From positions 9,476,501 to 9,540,500 of the forward strand of contig NC_053195.1 of assembly GCF_905163445.1 (NCBI RefSeq): a stretch of 64,000 bases of DNA, in the 5' to 3' direction. The translations under genes were made by a program, and so were the position numbers. Shown piece after piece: positions 45,901 through 56,800 of the stretch (position 1 is its first letter; each line of letters opens with the position of its first letter). Below the pieces are notes generated by a model. That model did not search any database. It saw only the letters and a program-made list of their open reading frames with translations, and was not told the DNA's origin. This DNA is from Pararge aegeria (Eukaryota > Arthropoda > Insecta > Lepidoptera > Nymphalidae).

Positions 45901-48900
45901 AAATATACTAAAGTCTTTCCGTCTCAGGGGCTCATAATTGAGGAATTCGGAAAGCTGTAAAATATCTCTCAACTATAACCGAGTGGGAAACTTACTTTAA
46001 AAATAAATAAATTTATTCTTTCTGTCATTATTTAAACAAAAACAAAGAAGCAAAACATCGTGAGGAAACCTGCAAGCCTGAGAGTTCCTTATAATGGTCT
46101 CCAATTAATTTTTTTTTTTCTTTTAAATATATAGACAAGTGCTTGCTGCGTGCATGCTGCAGCTAGACAAGCCACCTTGCGCCGGTGTTCAAGGCTTTGA
46201 AGTCCACTGACTACAAGGTCGTTGCCAATGAGTCAATAAATCAATAATATAAATGACCAATCTAATAAATAATATAAATTGATAACGTCAGCGAGTTACC
46301 TGAAAAAACAACAATAAGTTATTTAGTATTTGCTATACTCTCACCTCCTGCATGTCATTGTCGATCTGTTGTTCGCGACGCTGGTTAGCAACCGCTTCCT
46401 GGGCAGTGCGATGGATCATGTGCAGGTCCTCAGGAGTCAAGTCCCAAGGCAAGTTCATTTGAATAGGACTACCCTCCATGTGCATCTTCTGGCCCTTGAA
46501 ACATATATCATATACAACATAAGTAGGATGATGCATGAATTTAATAAGAATGAGGAAATACCAGAAGCGGTGATAGCCCAGTGGGTAGGATTCGACTTCA
46601 CTTTCGGGGTTAAATTATGTGCGGGAAAACCTCGAATCGTGAGGTAACCTGGTACCACAGTGGACAGGTTGTGGAGTCCACTGAACTGTACTGGGCCAGC
46701 GTGGTGGCATTAACCCCTTCTCATTGAGGGAGGAGACCCGTGCCCTGTACTGGGTCGATATGATGAGGAAACTCTATAGTTTTTGATCCCAAATCACGGT
46801 TTATCGCTAAAAGTTTGATCATGTCTATTTGTGTTTGTAATAGGTAAATAGGTATGTCATCGTAGCTCAAAAGCGGTTTTCTTAACTATAAATAGAATCG
46901 GTTCGTTGATTTTAAGTGTTTCTTTCTTGGCCAGATAAACAACTAATTTTCAAGAAAAATTCTTATGAGCTTTTGAGATTTACATCATAAAAACAATATT
47001 TATATTACTTGTAGTATTATTAAATTAAGCAGGCGCTAACCATAATGCCACTGCAACAATATGGTACAATTGACTTAAATTAATTATAAAATACCTCGAA
47101 CCCTTACGGCAGGTATGTCTGAACTGTGAAACTGAAATAAAAAATAAACAGAATAAGTTCAAAGAATAAAAAAAAGGTATAATATACGTACTTCGGGTTG
47201 TTCCATATCTTGTGTGGGAGCGGGTTGTGGGACGAATTGATGGAGAACAGCTGATTGCTGTAATAAATAAGACGGTAATTATTAATTTGAATCGTCATCG
47301 TTAAAAGATTGATCCCATTTCTGAAAACATTGTGTCTGCTTAGTCTTGTACAAGTAGTTACTTGCTAAGGTAAGGACCTAACCAAAGCGTTCAACATCCA
47401 TGGCCACCATGGCATACAACCAATGCCAAGTTCGAGACTGATTGACCTTGCCTTCACTGTCTGCTAGGCATTTCTTATAATTCTTCAAGAAAGCAGCTGA
47501 TAAAAACAGATGAAGATGACAATAATTAAGTAAGCTCTTAAAGAAGTGCATGCACTTTCAAAAGAAGAGTAGAAAAGTCAGACAAGGCTAAACGTTAAAT
47601 CCTATGCAACCTTCATTGCATAATTTTATTCTGCCGGTTGCAGTAGTTCTAATTACTTCAAGGCAAATTTGTAATTCAGAAATCCAGTGTTTGAATAATG
47701 CAAGTTAAAAAAAACATCTTTCCTTCAGTTTATATAAAAAAACATTCTCAAATAACTGCAATGGTTCCATAATAATCACAATAAAGGAAGTTATAATTAT
47801 TAACTGCATTCATATGCTAATAGGCTGAGTTCTTTGACCTCTAAAAATAAAACGCTTGACTGACTCCTGCATGTGTTATAGTAGTATAATTTAAATATAC
47901 CTACTAATCGTTTACGTTTCCCAATCGTAGTACGTCCCATAATGATAATATAATAATAATATTATAATATATAACATTCAAACTAATTAATTGCGACATA
48001 AACTATATGATTATACAAGTAGGTTGTCACATTTTAAGTGACAGGTAACTTTTAATTATCGCATACAAAACGTTCTTAAATCATAATTAGCAACGTATTT
48101 AAATGTAAAATTGTATGAACAAGTTGCGTATAATTTATTACTGAGTAAGTCGTTTAAATCGTTGAACGACTCTGTTTTAGGTTTTCGAACCTCAAAAAAA
48201 GGATCCCTGTAGGATCGGTTTGTTTTACGCACGTTTGTCCATGTGTCAACATCTTTCTTTTCAGGAATAGCTTAAGAAGGAAAGTTATAACTTATCGCTA
48301 CTTCTCAAGAATAGCTTAAGAAGTAAAGTTACAACTTATCGCCAATGATCTTTTAAAGCTGTAGCTGTGTGTAAAAAAAAGAAACAGACTGTCAAGACGG
48401 ATTTCATAAAAGTCCCACTAAAAGACTGCTATCAAAACTGGGTAGGATAGAAAGGTACTTTCGAGTGACCTACAACTTTGAAATTCAGCACGTCATTTGA
48501 AACCAGTGAATAGATAATATTTATATATTTAAAATATTTTTTTCGTGATGAATCTAGTATTTCGGAGGTTTGAAAGGTCTAATGTATTACATTAGGTCTG
48601 GCTGGCACGTGTTGAGACAGACCAAACAAAACATTTTAAAACTCAGAAAAACCTTTTTGTAAGCAAGTTTAAGACATCAAGACGCTATCGCCGGTTAAAG
48701 GCAGATAGCGTCTCGGGATTCTACTGAGAACTCTCTCCATTTTATCTTGTGATAAATTGAGCCGGCATCTTTCAAGTAGCTTTGTCATTAGAAAACATTC
48801 ATGATAAGTGTCAGTAAAAGTAACGTGGGATTAACGCGTGCATCTAACTATTTAACCTAGTATTATTACTATGTGAATATTAGTCAACTTTAACTGTTTT

Positions 48901-51900
48901 TGCGTCTGAGTAATAGAGCTCTTAAAGTTAGTAGAAACATGAGAAACTTTGTCTTCAAAACAAAAATCATAAATGTATGATACACATTGGACAGGCCGTG
49001 TTAAATTTTTACAATCTTTTATTTGGAATCGATTTTAAATAGTAATTGCTGCAGTGTCGTAAGGTAACGGTGAAAAGGAATTTGTTTTTTTTTGCTCAAC
49101 AAAGTTTTTTGACTTCATGCAGAGGCCATTATTGACAGACTATTAAATTCTTACGGTACTTACAAATCCTGTTACGTGCAGTAAGTGGGCAAGAATACAC
49201 TAAATAGCGTAGGTACGTAATTTGAGTTGCAAAATGAATTTTGTATAAACTATAAAAAGAGTACGAAACGCTTTCGAAAGTATAAATTATATGATTATAT
49301 GATAAAAAATATATGATTACCATTAATCAATGTATTAGAAGAAGGTTTTTTGAATATAGTCGAATATGTTTAAATGCTTGTAAGTTTAAGTCATTATCTT
49401 AAATTAGTAAAAAATTATGTTACACTTTATGCATTATACCTCGCAGATCTGTAGGTATTCAGTTAAACCTTGATAATTACGGCTGTTACAAAATTTAGGT
49501 TACAATTTTGATATAAAATCATTCTTTTAATTTCTCAGTTATCCTATTGAAATAACTTCTTAAGACATTTTCTTCCCCAAATCAGAGTAAATAACATTAA
49601 TATAAAAAACTTTAATCAATCTTTAATCCCGTAACTGGGAACAGAAAATTTATGTAAACATAAACATCAAATCGACTCAAAGAAACACTAATAACTTTCC
49701 TACATTAAAGATTAACAAAAGGGCTAACGTAGGTATTATTAGCAACTACAAATGAATATGAAATTGTCTTATTACTTATAATGCCGTTATGATTTTGTAA
49801 CTTAATAAGTCTTTGCAGTATATGATACTCAATATTATAATTTTATTTGCTACTAATCTATATAAGAAAACCCTTTTCCACATTATTGAACTGGGGACGG
49901 TTGACCAAATAAATATAAACTATACTATTTGCCAAACTAGGTGCAAATAAAGGTATTTACCCTCAGCGACTATTGTCGTCAGACCTTCCAAACGTATAAT
50001 ATATGTGAAACGCAAAATAATTTATGTTTAAGATTTTATTAACACACATATACATATCTAAAGCTCCGGAAGAATCCATGCATCAGCAATAGATGCATCA
50101 TGCAGACTATGCCAATCTCTGCCCTCACCACATGTGCTGTATGAAAAACAATCAAAGGAGGTTCTTAGGCTAAGAACCTCCTTTGATTGTTTTTCATTTC
50201 ATCTCCGTCAAGAAGAAGCTGGTGTCATTTAGCAAAGTTGTTTTAATACCACACTTACTAGCTTGGATTTTGCAACACAATGATAGAATTTTACTGCTTT
50301 TCATTTCTAAAACTTATAGCAACAAAAAGTTTATTTAAATTATGATACAGATAAGAAAAAAAAAATATATTTAAAGGATTTTTTGCTGAGCAACATGACG
50401 ATAGTGCGACCTTGCGCAAAGTTATTAATTTTAACTAAAACAAACTTCGCGAGAGTATAGGTATGTGTTTAATATTCCTTTTTCACGCAGCAAGAACGTT
50501 TAAAGATTGCATGGAGTGTGAAGATATTCAGAGGCACCTTTTTTTATCTCAGGAAATCAAATGCAAGTACGCTAGAAAAAAATACGACACCACTTACTTC
50601 ATTCTGGTCCTGAGCTTGGGGCGGTGGTGGTGGTTGGAAGGGACCCATCATCTGTTGGGTTGGTGGCATATTGTGAGATGCGGGAATAGCAATCACGCGC
50701 ATCTGACGCGGCGCCGTCATTACTCCGGGTTGCTGTTATTATAAAAAAACCTTTTGAACACTCACAGAAAAACACATATACAACCATAAAATATTAATGA
50801 AGAATGTATAAGCGAATATCTTTATGGGGAAGCGAGACTTTTTTGCTTTGTTACTTGCAAATCGGTGAGTCGGATTGACAATATTGACTCCTTAAGTCAA
50901 TGTATCAAACTCGCAGAGTTAAGTACCAATTCGCCGATAACAAAGGCGCTCGGATGTGTCTGTTATATCTCGCTAAAGTTGGAAATCTTTATAGTCAAAA
51001 ACAAGTCGCTAGAAATCACAAGCAGACGATTGGTTTTCACGATGCACCGTTAAAATAAAGCCGACGAAACCAAGCCGCCGGACTGTGTCTGCTGGCTTAG
51101 TGTGACGACTCCTTTAGTTTACATTTTATATTTATGAACAGTAAGTATTTTAATTTGGTTATTTACAATTTTTTTCTTACATTTTATAAAAATATTCCTT
51201 TTTTTTATACAGGGTTAAATGAAAAATACCAGAGAGCTCTCTGCCTATAGTTGTTTACATTAAAACTAACAACTTTTATTTTACGATTTTTTTAGCTCGA
51301 TTGTTTGTGAAATATTCAATATTCAATATTTTACATAGACTCTACTTGTTTCTACTCTGTAATGTAACATCGGCAACAACGCACGAACCACGACTCTATC
51401 GTGCGGTCACTGACCCGACTGCGCGACGTAGTTCGATCACATATATTTGGTTTCACAGTGTAATGTCACTTTGCAGAAATAACAGGATTTATGATATTTT
51501 TGTATGAAATAAATTAACATTGCATTTCGAAAAGTCGTAGAAAAAAGTTGTTTGTTTTAATGATACAAGGCCGAAAGCTTTCTGGCATTACAGTATTTGA
51601 TGTATTCTTTATGCGGGCCTAGTTTCCGATATGCAAATAATCGTACACAGTGGCTGATCCGTCGTGGATAAAATGGCTGAAGTTCGAGTCTTTATTTTAG
51701 AGTGATCTTGCAGTCATGGTCAAATACCCTAAAGTAGGAAAAATACATTACTATAAAATACGTACTAGAGGGAAACACAGCATCCGCAACGGAGTTATGC
51801 GATGCCACAATCACGCTGTATATTCTTAAAAAATCGTCTAGCAAAAAATACGCCCATAAATAACCAGTGTTATTGAGCCCTAATTTTGTAACAGCAGCTC

Positions 51901-52419
51901 ATAAATTGAACGTTGGGCAAGTACAAAGCATTCATCATCATCACTTCAACCGACTGACGTTAATTGCTAGGTAGACATAGGTCTTTTGTGGGAACTCCAA
52001 AATCTTCAAAATTGGCCTTCTTGTTTCCAGCGGCTCTTAGTGACTCGTTCGATGTCTTTCGTCCACAACGTTGACCAAAGCTGAGTTTACCGGTGCAGGT
52101 CACGAGCTTCTTGGAGCCCCAACGTCCATGTTGACTCTCCTAGCTATGCCTCCCGCATTGCCACTTCAGCTTCGTAACTCTTTAAGCAATGTCGGTAACT
52201 CAAGTTATTCTACAGATCCTCTCACAAAGCTTTAATATACTAAGGAAATATTACCTCATCTTCCTGGGGCTGCGGTGGTGGTGGAGGGGGTTGGAAAGGT
52301 CCCATGTTCTCGGGAGCAGGGGGCATGTTGTGAGATGAAGGGATAGCGAACACGCGTTGCACGTGGATACGCATCTCACGGGGACCGTTCATCTGCTCCT
52401 CCGAAGAATCCCATGGCAT
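42898..52419 (-). CDS. Split gene: Pro/Gln/Met-rich protein with basic-cleaved cysteine tail (5' incomplete)
   Basis: Six minus-strand exons, in order: 52419-52255, 50732-50598, 47257-47192, 46494-46345, 45821-45683, 42983-42898. They join in frame to 246 residues plus a stop. Phases are 0 at the first four junctions. Phase 1 at the last makes Tyr from T+AT. All introns are GT-AG. Features in order: MPWDSSEEQ, an IPSSHNMPP unit with a PPPPPP run, a second IPASHNMPP unit, a linker, a LPWDLTPEDLHMIHRTAQ unit, an acidic Gln-rich stretch, and the C-terminal RQKRVKRCSCDCR. The dibasic sites suggest processing in the secretory pathway and release of a small cysteine tail. No family is recognised. 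Any first exon with a signal sequence was not found, so the N-terminus is open. Confidence 0.7.
43094..43230 (+). mobile_element. hAT-like MITE, degenerate copy in intron
   Basis: AGTGGTGTGCACTTCATGTA, AACTCGCATAGGAGGGGGTA and GCTGTGCATGCGCATG match the 29489 element. The right end and the target duplication are not clear. Lies in the last intron of the split gene. Confidence 0.55.
43471..43927 (+). mobile_element. hAT-like element, 457 bp, long inverted repeats
   Basis: The left end CAGTGGCGTGCATAGAGGAT and the right end CCTCTATGAAAGCCATTG (reverse CAATGGCTTTCATAGAGG) form terminal repeats of about 37 bp that include GTGCACAGGGTATGCAG. Flanks AATATCTT (43463-43470) and AATATCTC (43928-43935) are an 8-bp target duplication with one change. 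No transposase ORF. Confidence 0.8.
44336..44609 (-). mobile_element. SINE family B, near full length
   Basis: (CAT)n start, GAACCCATTCCCAGCCCACT, GGGTCTCCTCTCAGAATC, GTCTACCACGCTGGCC, GCAAGTGATATTTCAATTGC, then the head end TATCATCGCTT. Intronic. Confidence 0.8.
45307..45385. repeat. Long stem-loop, 17-bp outer and 10-bp inner stems
   Basis: The outer stem CTTTTTTCTATAGTGAT (45307-45323) pairs exactly with 45369-45385. The inner stem GGACCAAGCA (45331-45340) pairs with 45345-45354 around CATC. They are joined by an asymmetric internal loop. Intronic to the split gene. Confidence 0.85.
45390..45640 (-). mobile_element. SINE-like repeat (family E), minus
   Basis: CTAATTACACCGGCAAACAC, TTCAGACCGGAACACAGCAC, GGTTTGCGGCAGAAACAATC and TTCCCCGGACGAGCTC match the reverse of a lepidopteran repeat known from memory. 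Confidence 0.55.
45683..45821 (-). CDS. Exon of the split gene
   Basis: Acceptor ttggctcatag|GTG and donor CATT|gtaagtatac. 46 codons plus one base: VKTIVNTLAAAEVESEQAQA through VPRAPRTLLLPQEMPVDQRP to H. Confidence 0.7.
46345..46494 (-). CDS. Exon of the split gene (PWD unit)
   Basis: Donor CAGGAG|gtgagagta is strong. The acceptor is tttcaag|GGC, or ccag|AAG six bases on; both keep phase 0. 50 codons: QKMHMEGSPIQMNLPWDLTP, then EDLHMIHRTAQEAVANQRRE, then QQIDNDMQE. Confidence 0.7.
46562..46767 (+). mobile_element. SINE family B, near full length (plus)
   Basis: Head GCGGTGATAGCCCAGTGGGT, CGACTTCACTTTCGGGG, tail CTGGGCCAGCGTGGTGGCAT and TTCTCATTGAGGGAGGAGAC. Intronic, opposite in strand to the split gene. 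Confidence 0.8.
47192..47257 (-). CDS. Short exon of the split gene
   Basis: Acceptor tatttattacag|CAA and donor GAA|gtacgtat. 22 codons: QSAVLHQFVPQPAPTQDMEQ then PE. Phase 0 at both ends. Confidence 0.7.
47258..50597 (-). other. Longest visible intron of the split gene (3.3 kb)
   Basis: AT-rich. Holds a tandem duplication at 48262-48345 (period 44), a 10-bp inverted repeat (arms 48680-48689 and 48704-48713), dispersed-repeat scraps at about 48180-48260 and the fold-back at 50141. No further exon was recognised. Confidence 0.5.
50141..50197. repeat. Perfect fold-back, 27-bp arms, three-base loop
   Basis: Arms 50141-50167 and 50171-50197 (ATGAAAAACAATCAAAGGAG core) are exact complements around GGC. 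Intronic to the split gene. Confidence 0.95.
50598..50732 (-). CDS. Exon of the split gene (second SHNMPP unit)
   Basis: Acceptor tataataacag|CAA and donor GAA|gtaagtgg. 45 codons: QPGVMTAPRQMRVIAIPASH, NMPPTQQMMGPFQPPPPPQA, QDQNE. Clearly homologous to exon 52255-52419. Confidence 0.75.
51935..52235 (-). pseudogene. LINE reverse transcriptase C-terminal remnant
   Basis: Plus-strand landmarks CATCATCATCACTTCAACCG, GCGGCTCTTAGTGACTCGTT, GCATTGCCACTTCAGCTTCG and CAATGTCGGTAACTC are the reverse of the KWQW..GRWG..GRP..RW end of an endonuclease/reverse-transcriptase LINE. Many stops. Intronic to the split gene. Confidence 0.6.
52255..52419 (-). CDS. Most upstream exon found of the split gene
   Basis: Acceptor ctctttgttctcag|ATG and donor GAG|gtaatatt. 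55 codons: MPWDSSEEQMNGPREMRIHV, QRVFAIPSSHNMPPAPENMG, PFQPPPPPPQPQEDE. The strong acceptor shows this is not the first exon, although an ATG happens to begin it. Confidence 0.75.
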
Positions 52420-52973
52420 CTGAGAACAAAGAGAAAATAATGTTAATAAATGTCAGGGTGTTCTTATTCATTTGCGCTTGTTAATGAGCATTTATGTATT
52501 TAACTAAAAAAGGTTATGTATTTAATAGTTAAAGAGCGGACCTCCCCGGCTTCGTAGGGGGGTAAGTTAGAAGGAAAGAGTAAATTTATTTTTTGGTTGC
52601 TTGGTTGCAAAGGATAATATAATTTTTTTGTACTTAATTATTTTATATAAATCATCTATCATAGATTTTCTAAATGATAGTCAAAATCGCGTCAACATAG
52701 GATTTGGAAGGAGAACGGATAAACAGCCAGACGTGGTAAGCGACTTTGTTTTATACGATGTATAAAATCAATAATCGCGCTAATCTGCAATCATATTAAG
52801 ATAAGCCTATTTGTATATACATATCCACAGACCTAATATTAGATATCTATGAAATAAACGTGTTTAAGAATTCATAAAATCTGCGCACGAAGACGCGGCA
52901 ACCGCTAATATTGAATATATGCAGATATACGAAGCATAATTCCCTACTGACACCTATTCAAGTAAAATCATCA

Positions 52974-53213
52974 TCATCAGCCTATTACCACTCTGCTGCT
53001 CCAATGCGGATTATTGTACTTTAACAAAAATTATCACATGTACCAAGAACCAGGTACCTACGTGGACTCCAAGGCACGGTCAACTACGGACTAGTACTGA
53101 GAATTTTAACAGAAGAAACCCAAGGCCTAAATATTTTTAGGCCGATGTGGAAATCTAACCCAGGACTCCACGATCCGTATTTGTCAATGCCTTCCACTAC
53201 ATCAACGAGGCAG
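52974..53213 (-). mobile_element. SINE (family D-like), minus
   Basis: (CATCAT)n start, TAATCCGCATTGG-type core, AACCCAGGACTCCACGATCC (reverse of a B box) and the head end CTTCCACTACATCAACGAGG. Confidence 0.6.
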
Positions 53214-53253
53214 ATAAAATATTAAGTACTTATATATAACATAATTAAAATTA

Positions 53254-53372
53254 TTTACTGTTCTATTCCCTCAATGTTATATTGAAATCAACATAACTTC
53301 GAGGGAGTAGAACAAAACAAAAAGTTTTATTGAAATCATTTCAATATAACATTGAGGGAATAGAACAGTAAA
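53254..53372. repeat. Perfect inverted repeat, 35-bp arms
   Basis: Arms 53254-53288 and 53338-53372 are exact complements. The 49-base spacer itself holds a diverged inverted copy (CAACATAACTTCGAGGGAGT and on) of the same motif. Confidence 0.95.
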
Positions 53373-53627
53373 CACGATATGAATAATGCAGCCGTACCTC
53401 AAACGCATCGCGTGGTCACATCGCTAGAGATGAAAAACTATCAGGAAGCAATGACCTGACAGGTGCGAATGTGTGCGAGGACAAGTAACAAAGGCAAGGC
53501 ACACGAATTAATGAGGCAATGTCCGTCATCGTTTTATAAAGTTTGTAGCTATATCGGAAAATAGCATACATTGATGGTTCATTCAAACTATCTGGTGTAA
53601 TAAATATAAAGACGCGAAATAGTTATG

Positions 53628-53887
53628 ATAGCCCGTAGCCGAGTAAGTAAGACTTGGGCTCCCTTTCGGGGGTCCTGAGTATGGTATAGAAAAAATACCA
53701 ACTTAAATGCTTTAATAATGTGAATACTGTCGCTTGTAGTTACTCTACCACCGGTTCGAAAGGCAGATTCTGTTAAGTCTACCAATCCGCACTTGGGCAG
53801 AGTGTTGGACTGTAGACTAAGCCCTTCTTGTTTTTGAGGCGACCCTTACCTTGTAATGGGCCAGTAAGGGGTCGATGATGATGATAG
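53628..53887 (+). mobile_element. SINE family B split by a LINE 3' fragment
   Basis: The tRNA-like head AGCCCGTAGCCGAGTAAGTA and CCTTTCGGGGGTCCTGAG, then at 53718-53775 a reversed LINE 3' UTR piece (ACTCTACCACCGGTTCGAAA). The SINE tail follows: ACTTGGGCAGAGTGTTGGAC to GGGGTCGATGATGATGAT. Confidence 0.65.
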
Positions 53888-56800
53888 GTAAGGAATGATT
53901 GATTGAACGCACCTTAGCCGGCACGCCAACAATGTAAGGTTGCAAAACCGCAACAAGCGAGAAACTTAAAAAGTGCTATAAATAAATACGTTATTCTGAG
54001 CGTAAAGATTATGAATTTCGCAATTAGTGTCATATTGCATCCCATTAAGCATTCTTTATCTTATTTTGCCATTGTCCCACGTTATAAGGGTCGGCACAAC
54101 ATGTCTTTCTTCAATCTTGAAGACAGAGTTGCTGTTTTGGTTTTGGCATACCTATAAGCATATACTTGTAAGCATTAAGTTAATAAATTAGCAATAAACA
54201 TAAACATTTTCTAACAAGTACAGCAAGTATGTTTTACCTACAAAGAGATTGAATTGGATTTTCCAAAATTAATCTTGTAGAAACTTTGTCGAAGTCCAGC
54301 AAACCAACAGTACAACAGAAAAAGATGGGCGTTTGCTTGTGCGCGGCAATGAGATTCAGTTAAAGATACTAACCTAGTTTAAAGCATCTCGTGACGGTAA
54401 ATACCAGAACAATTCATTTTATAAAGAACTGAGTAGATAAGTTTATATGTACGTGTGCATGCAAAATATGTAACTCTTACCCCGAAACTCTTACAATGGG
54501 TCTTTCTACCGGTCATTCTTCTACAAGAAACTCTTAAAGGACATGGTTGTTAATCGTGGAAGAATCTTTTCTTTATCTGAATACAGAGGTTTAGAAATGT
54601 TATTTTGGTCTCGATATAGCTGTATTCCAAACCAACCGCCTTAAAATTTATACGAAGATTACAAAGGTACAATTAACCTTACACCTACAATTAAAAATCT
54701 TTCCTATAATCAAACTGTCTACGAATTCTCTGAGCTCACGGCATTCTCTTAATTTTTGGTAAAGGGTCTGTATTGGGCAATGCTAGAAGAGGTTTCCGAG
54801 CTACCTTAATCCATGTTTTTCCAAAACACTATATACCTAAGTGTAAATTTCCGACCTTTGCTGACATAGTTTATATGATTGTTTTGAGAGATAAAAGAGC
54901 CCGTAGTTCTTAACAGTAACTATTTGTATTGGCGCCGCATAGTAAAATGAATAAATAATTATAAACATTACAAATTTATTAATATTCGAAGGCAGTACAA
55001 TTAATACGGAACCAAATAAAAACAAGGAAGAGGTGTCACTCGTCGCATTGTCATCGTGTCCTTCAATAGATGTTAGCACGCGTTGTTGTACTTAGAACAT
55101 GAAATATATAATCTCTGTGACAGGCTCGTTTGAATTTAAATTTATATATTACTTTTTGGAAATAAATACAGACTTGACAATTGAATGAAGTATAACTAAG
55201 CAGTAAGCTATAAAAATCGATAGTAAATGTGCATCTAACAAAATGTAGGCATTAATGGCTGCTTAAAATTCAAGAACTTTTCTATTAAAGAGTTTTCTAT
55301 AAAAGTTCTACTTAAAGACAATTTTACGCACAGATGTATACTGTGTGTAAAATTGTGTGTGTATAAAGCCTTGATTATTTACATTTTTTGTCATTTTTCT
55401 CTTTGTATTTATTCAGTTATTCAGTTAATTATGAAATTCATTTACAGGTAAGTTTCATAGTCGCAGATTATGAAACTTATCTGTGAATACAGCTAAATTT
55501 TCATTACTTTTATTGATTAGGTTATTTGTAAAGAAAGAAATAAAGCAAAAACTTGTCCCTGGCAAGTGAAATGAATTAAACTCGCACGCTCGCTTTTATC
55601 TCCTTAAATGATGATTTAATAGGTAGGTTAATACAGTAATTTGTTAAGCAAATACAGAATACAAATAACGCTTTCTCTTTTTCGTATATATTTCCAGAGC
55701 TGGTCGGATTTGTGGTATTCAAACATCGTTGTTGATTATTTTATCTAAATTCTGAAGATTTCTACGAGTGAAACATTTTTAAAGTTTACATTACCCGAGT
55801 GTTCAAAATAAATAAGTTATAGAAGGCTTATTATTGCGACCAGTTCAAACACAATGATTTAACTAAAATCCAAAAAAAAGCCAAAGACAAAGTCTATGAA
55901 TACCGTTTTATAAGTATTCCATTTTTATGTAGCCTGTAAAATCAACCAACGATAACTGACAAATAAAATATGCATATAAATACCAACAGCCTTAGTCATA
56001 GTCAGATCTCTACTAAGTATCTTTTCTTATAGCTATCTTACAAAGGCTTCGACGCAGCATCAAAGCCTTTTTGAGATAATTACTATTTAATCTGGGATCG
56101 GAACCGGCTTCGACTGCTTTTTTATGTGTGGTGTGGATGTAATTGAATTAAACGGCATGACATTGATATCAGATTAAGATAAAATAACCTATTTGAAACA
56201 CAAGTTATATCACTAAAGAAGATTCAAAAAATATTTAAATCGATATGCCGCTACATTGAAATTTAATAAATTTACATCTTTTAAGACTCTATTGGGTAAT
56301 TGGTACCTATATGTTCGATATTACAGTAGAACATTACACAGTGGGGCAGAGTATTTTAAACGTACGAACGTACATTTAATTAAACGTTTTAGAGGGAAAT
56401 TCTCATTGATGCCTTGGGATCGAACTCTAAACATTGGAAAATGTACCTTATAACCACTAGATGCTTTGGGTAAAATAAAATAGAAAAACGAGTATAACAA
56501 TTATATTTTTTAAATATGTTAAACTGTATTTTATTGGACGCAGTATTTAAACTGAAAAACAGCCATTTCAAATTCTTGATATTGTATTGCGTTTCGTAGT
56601 TGCAAACCAGTGCACTTCGACAAAAGTCTTTCTTTTGAAGTGTCTCTGAACTGAACTCCTATTACACGGCATCGCGCCAATTGTATTCATAAGTTTTAAC
56701 ACAGATTTAAGGATATAATAATAGACAAGAAATTCTTGTCAAAATTACCTTTTTACTCGTAGTTACCTTTTAACAAAACTTTTAATTTGTTTTAGAAGAA

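Noticed and set aside
53277..53408. 43-codon minus-strand ORF starting MRLRYGC with a hydrophobic run, considered as the first exon of the split gene
   Set aside because: It is made largely of the 53254 inverted repeat and offers no good donor in phase 0.
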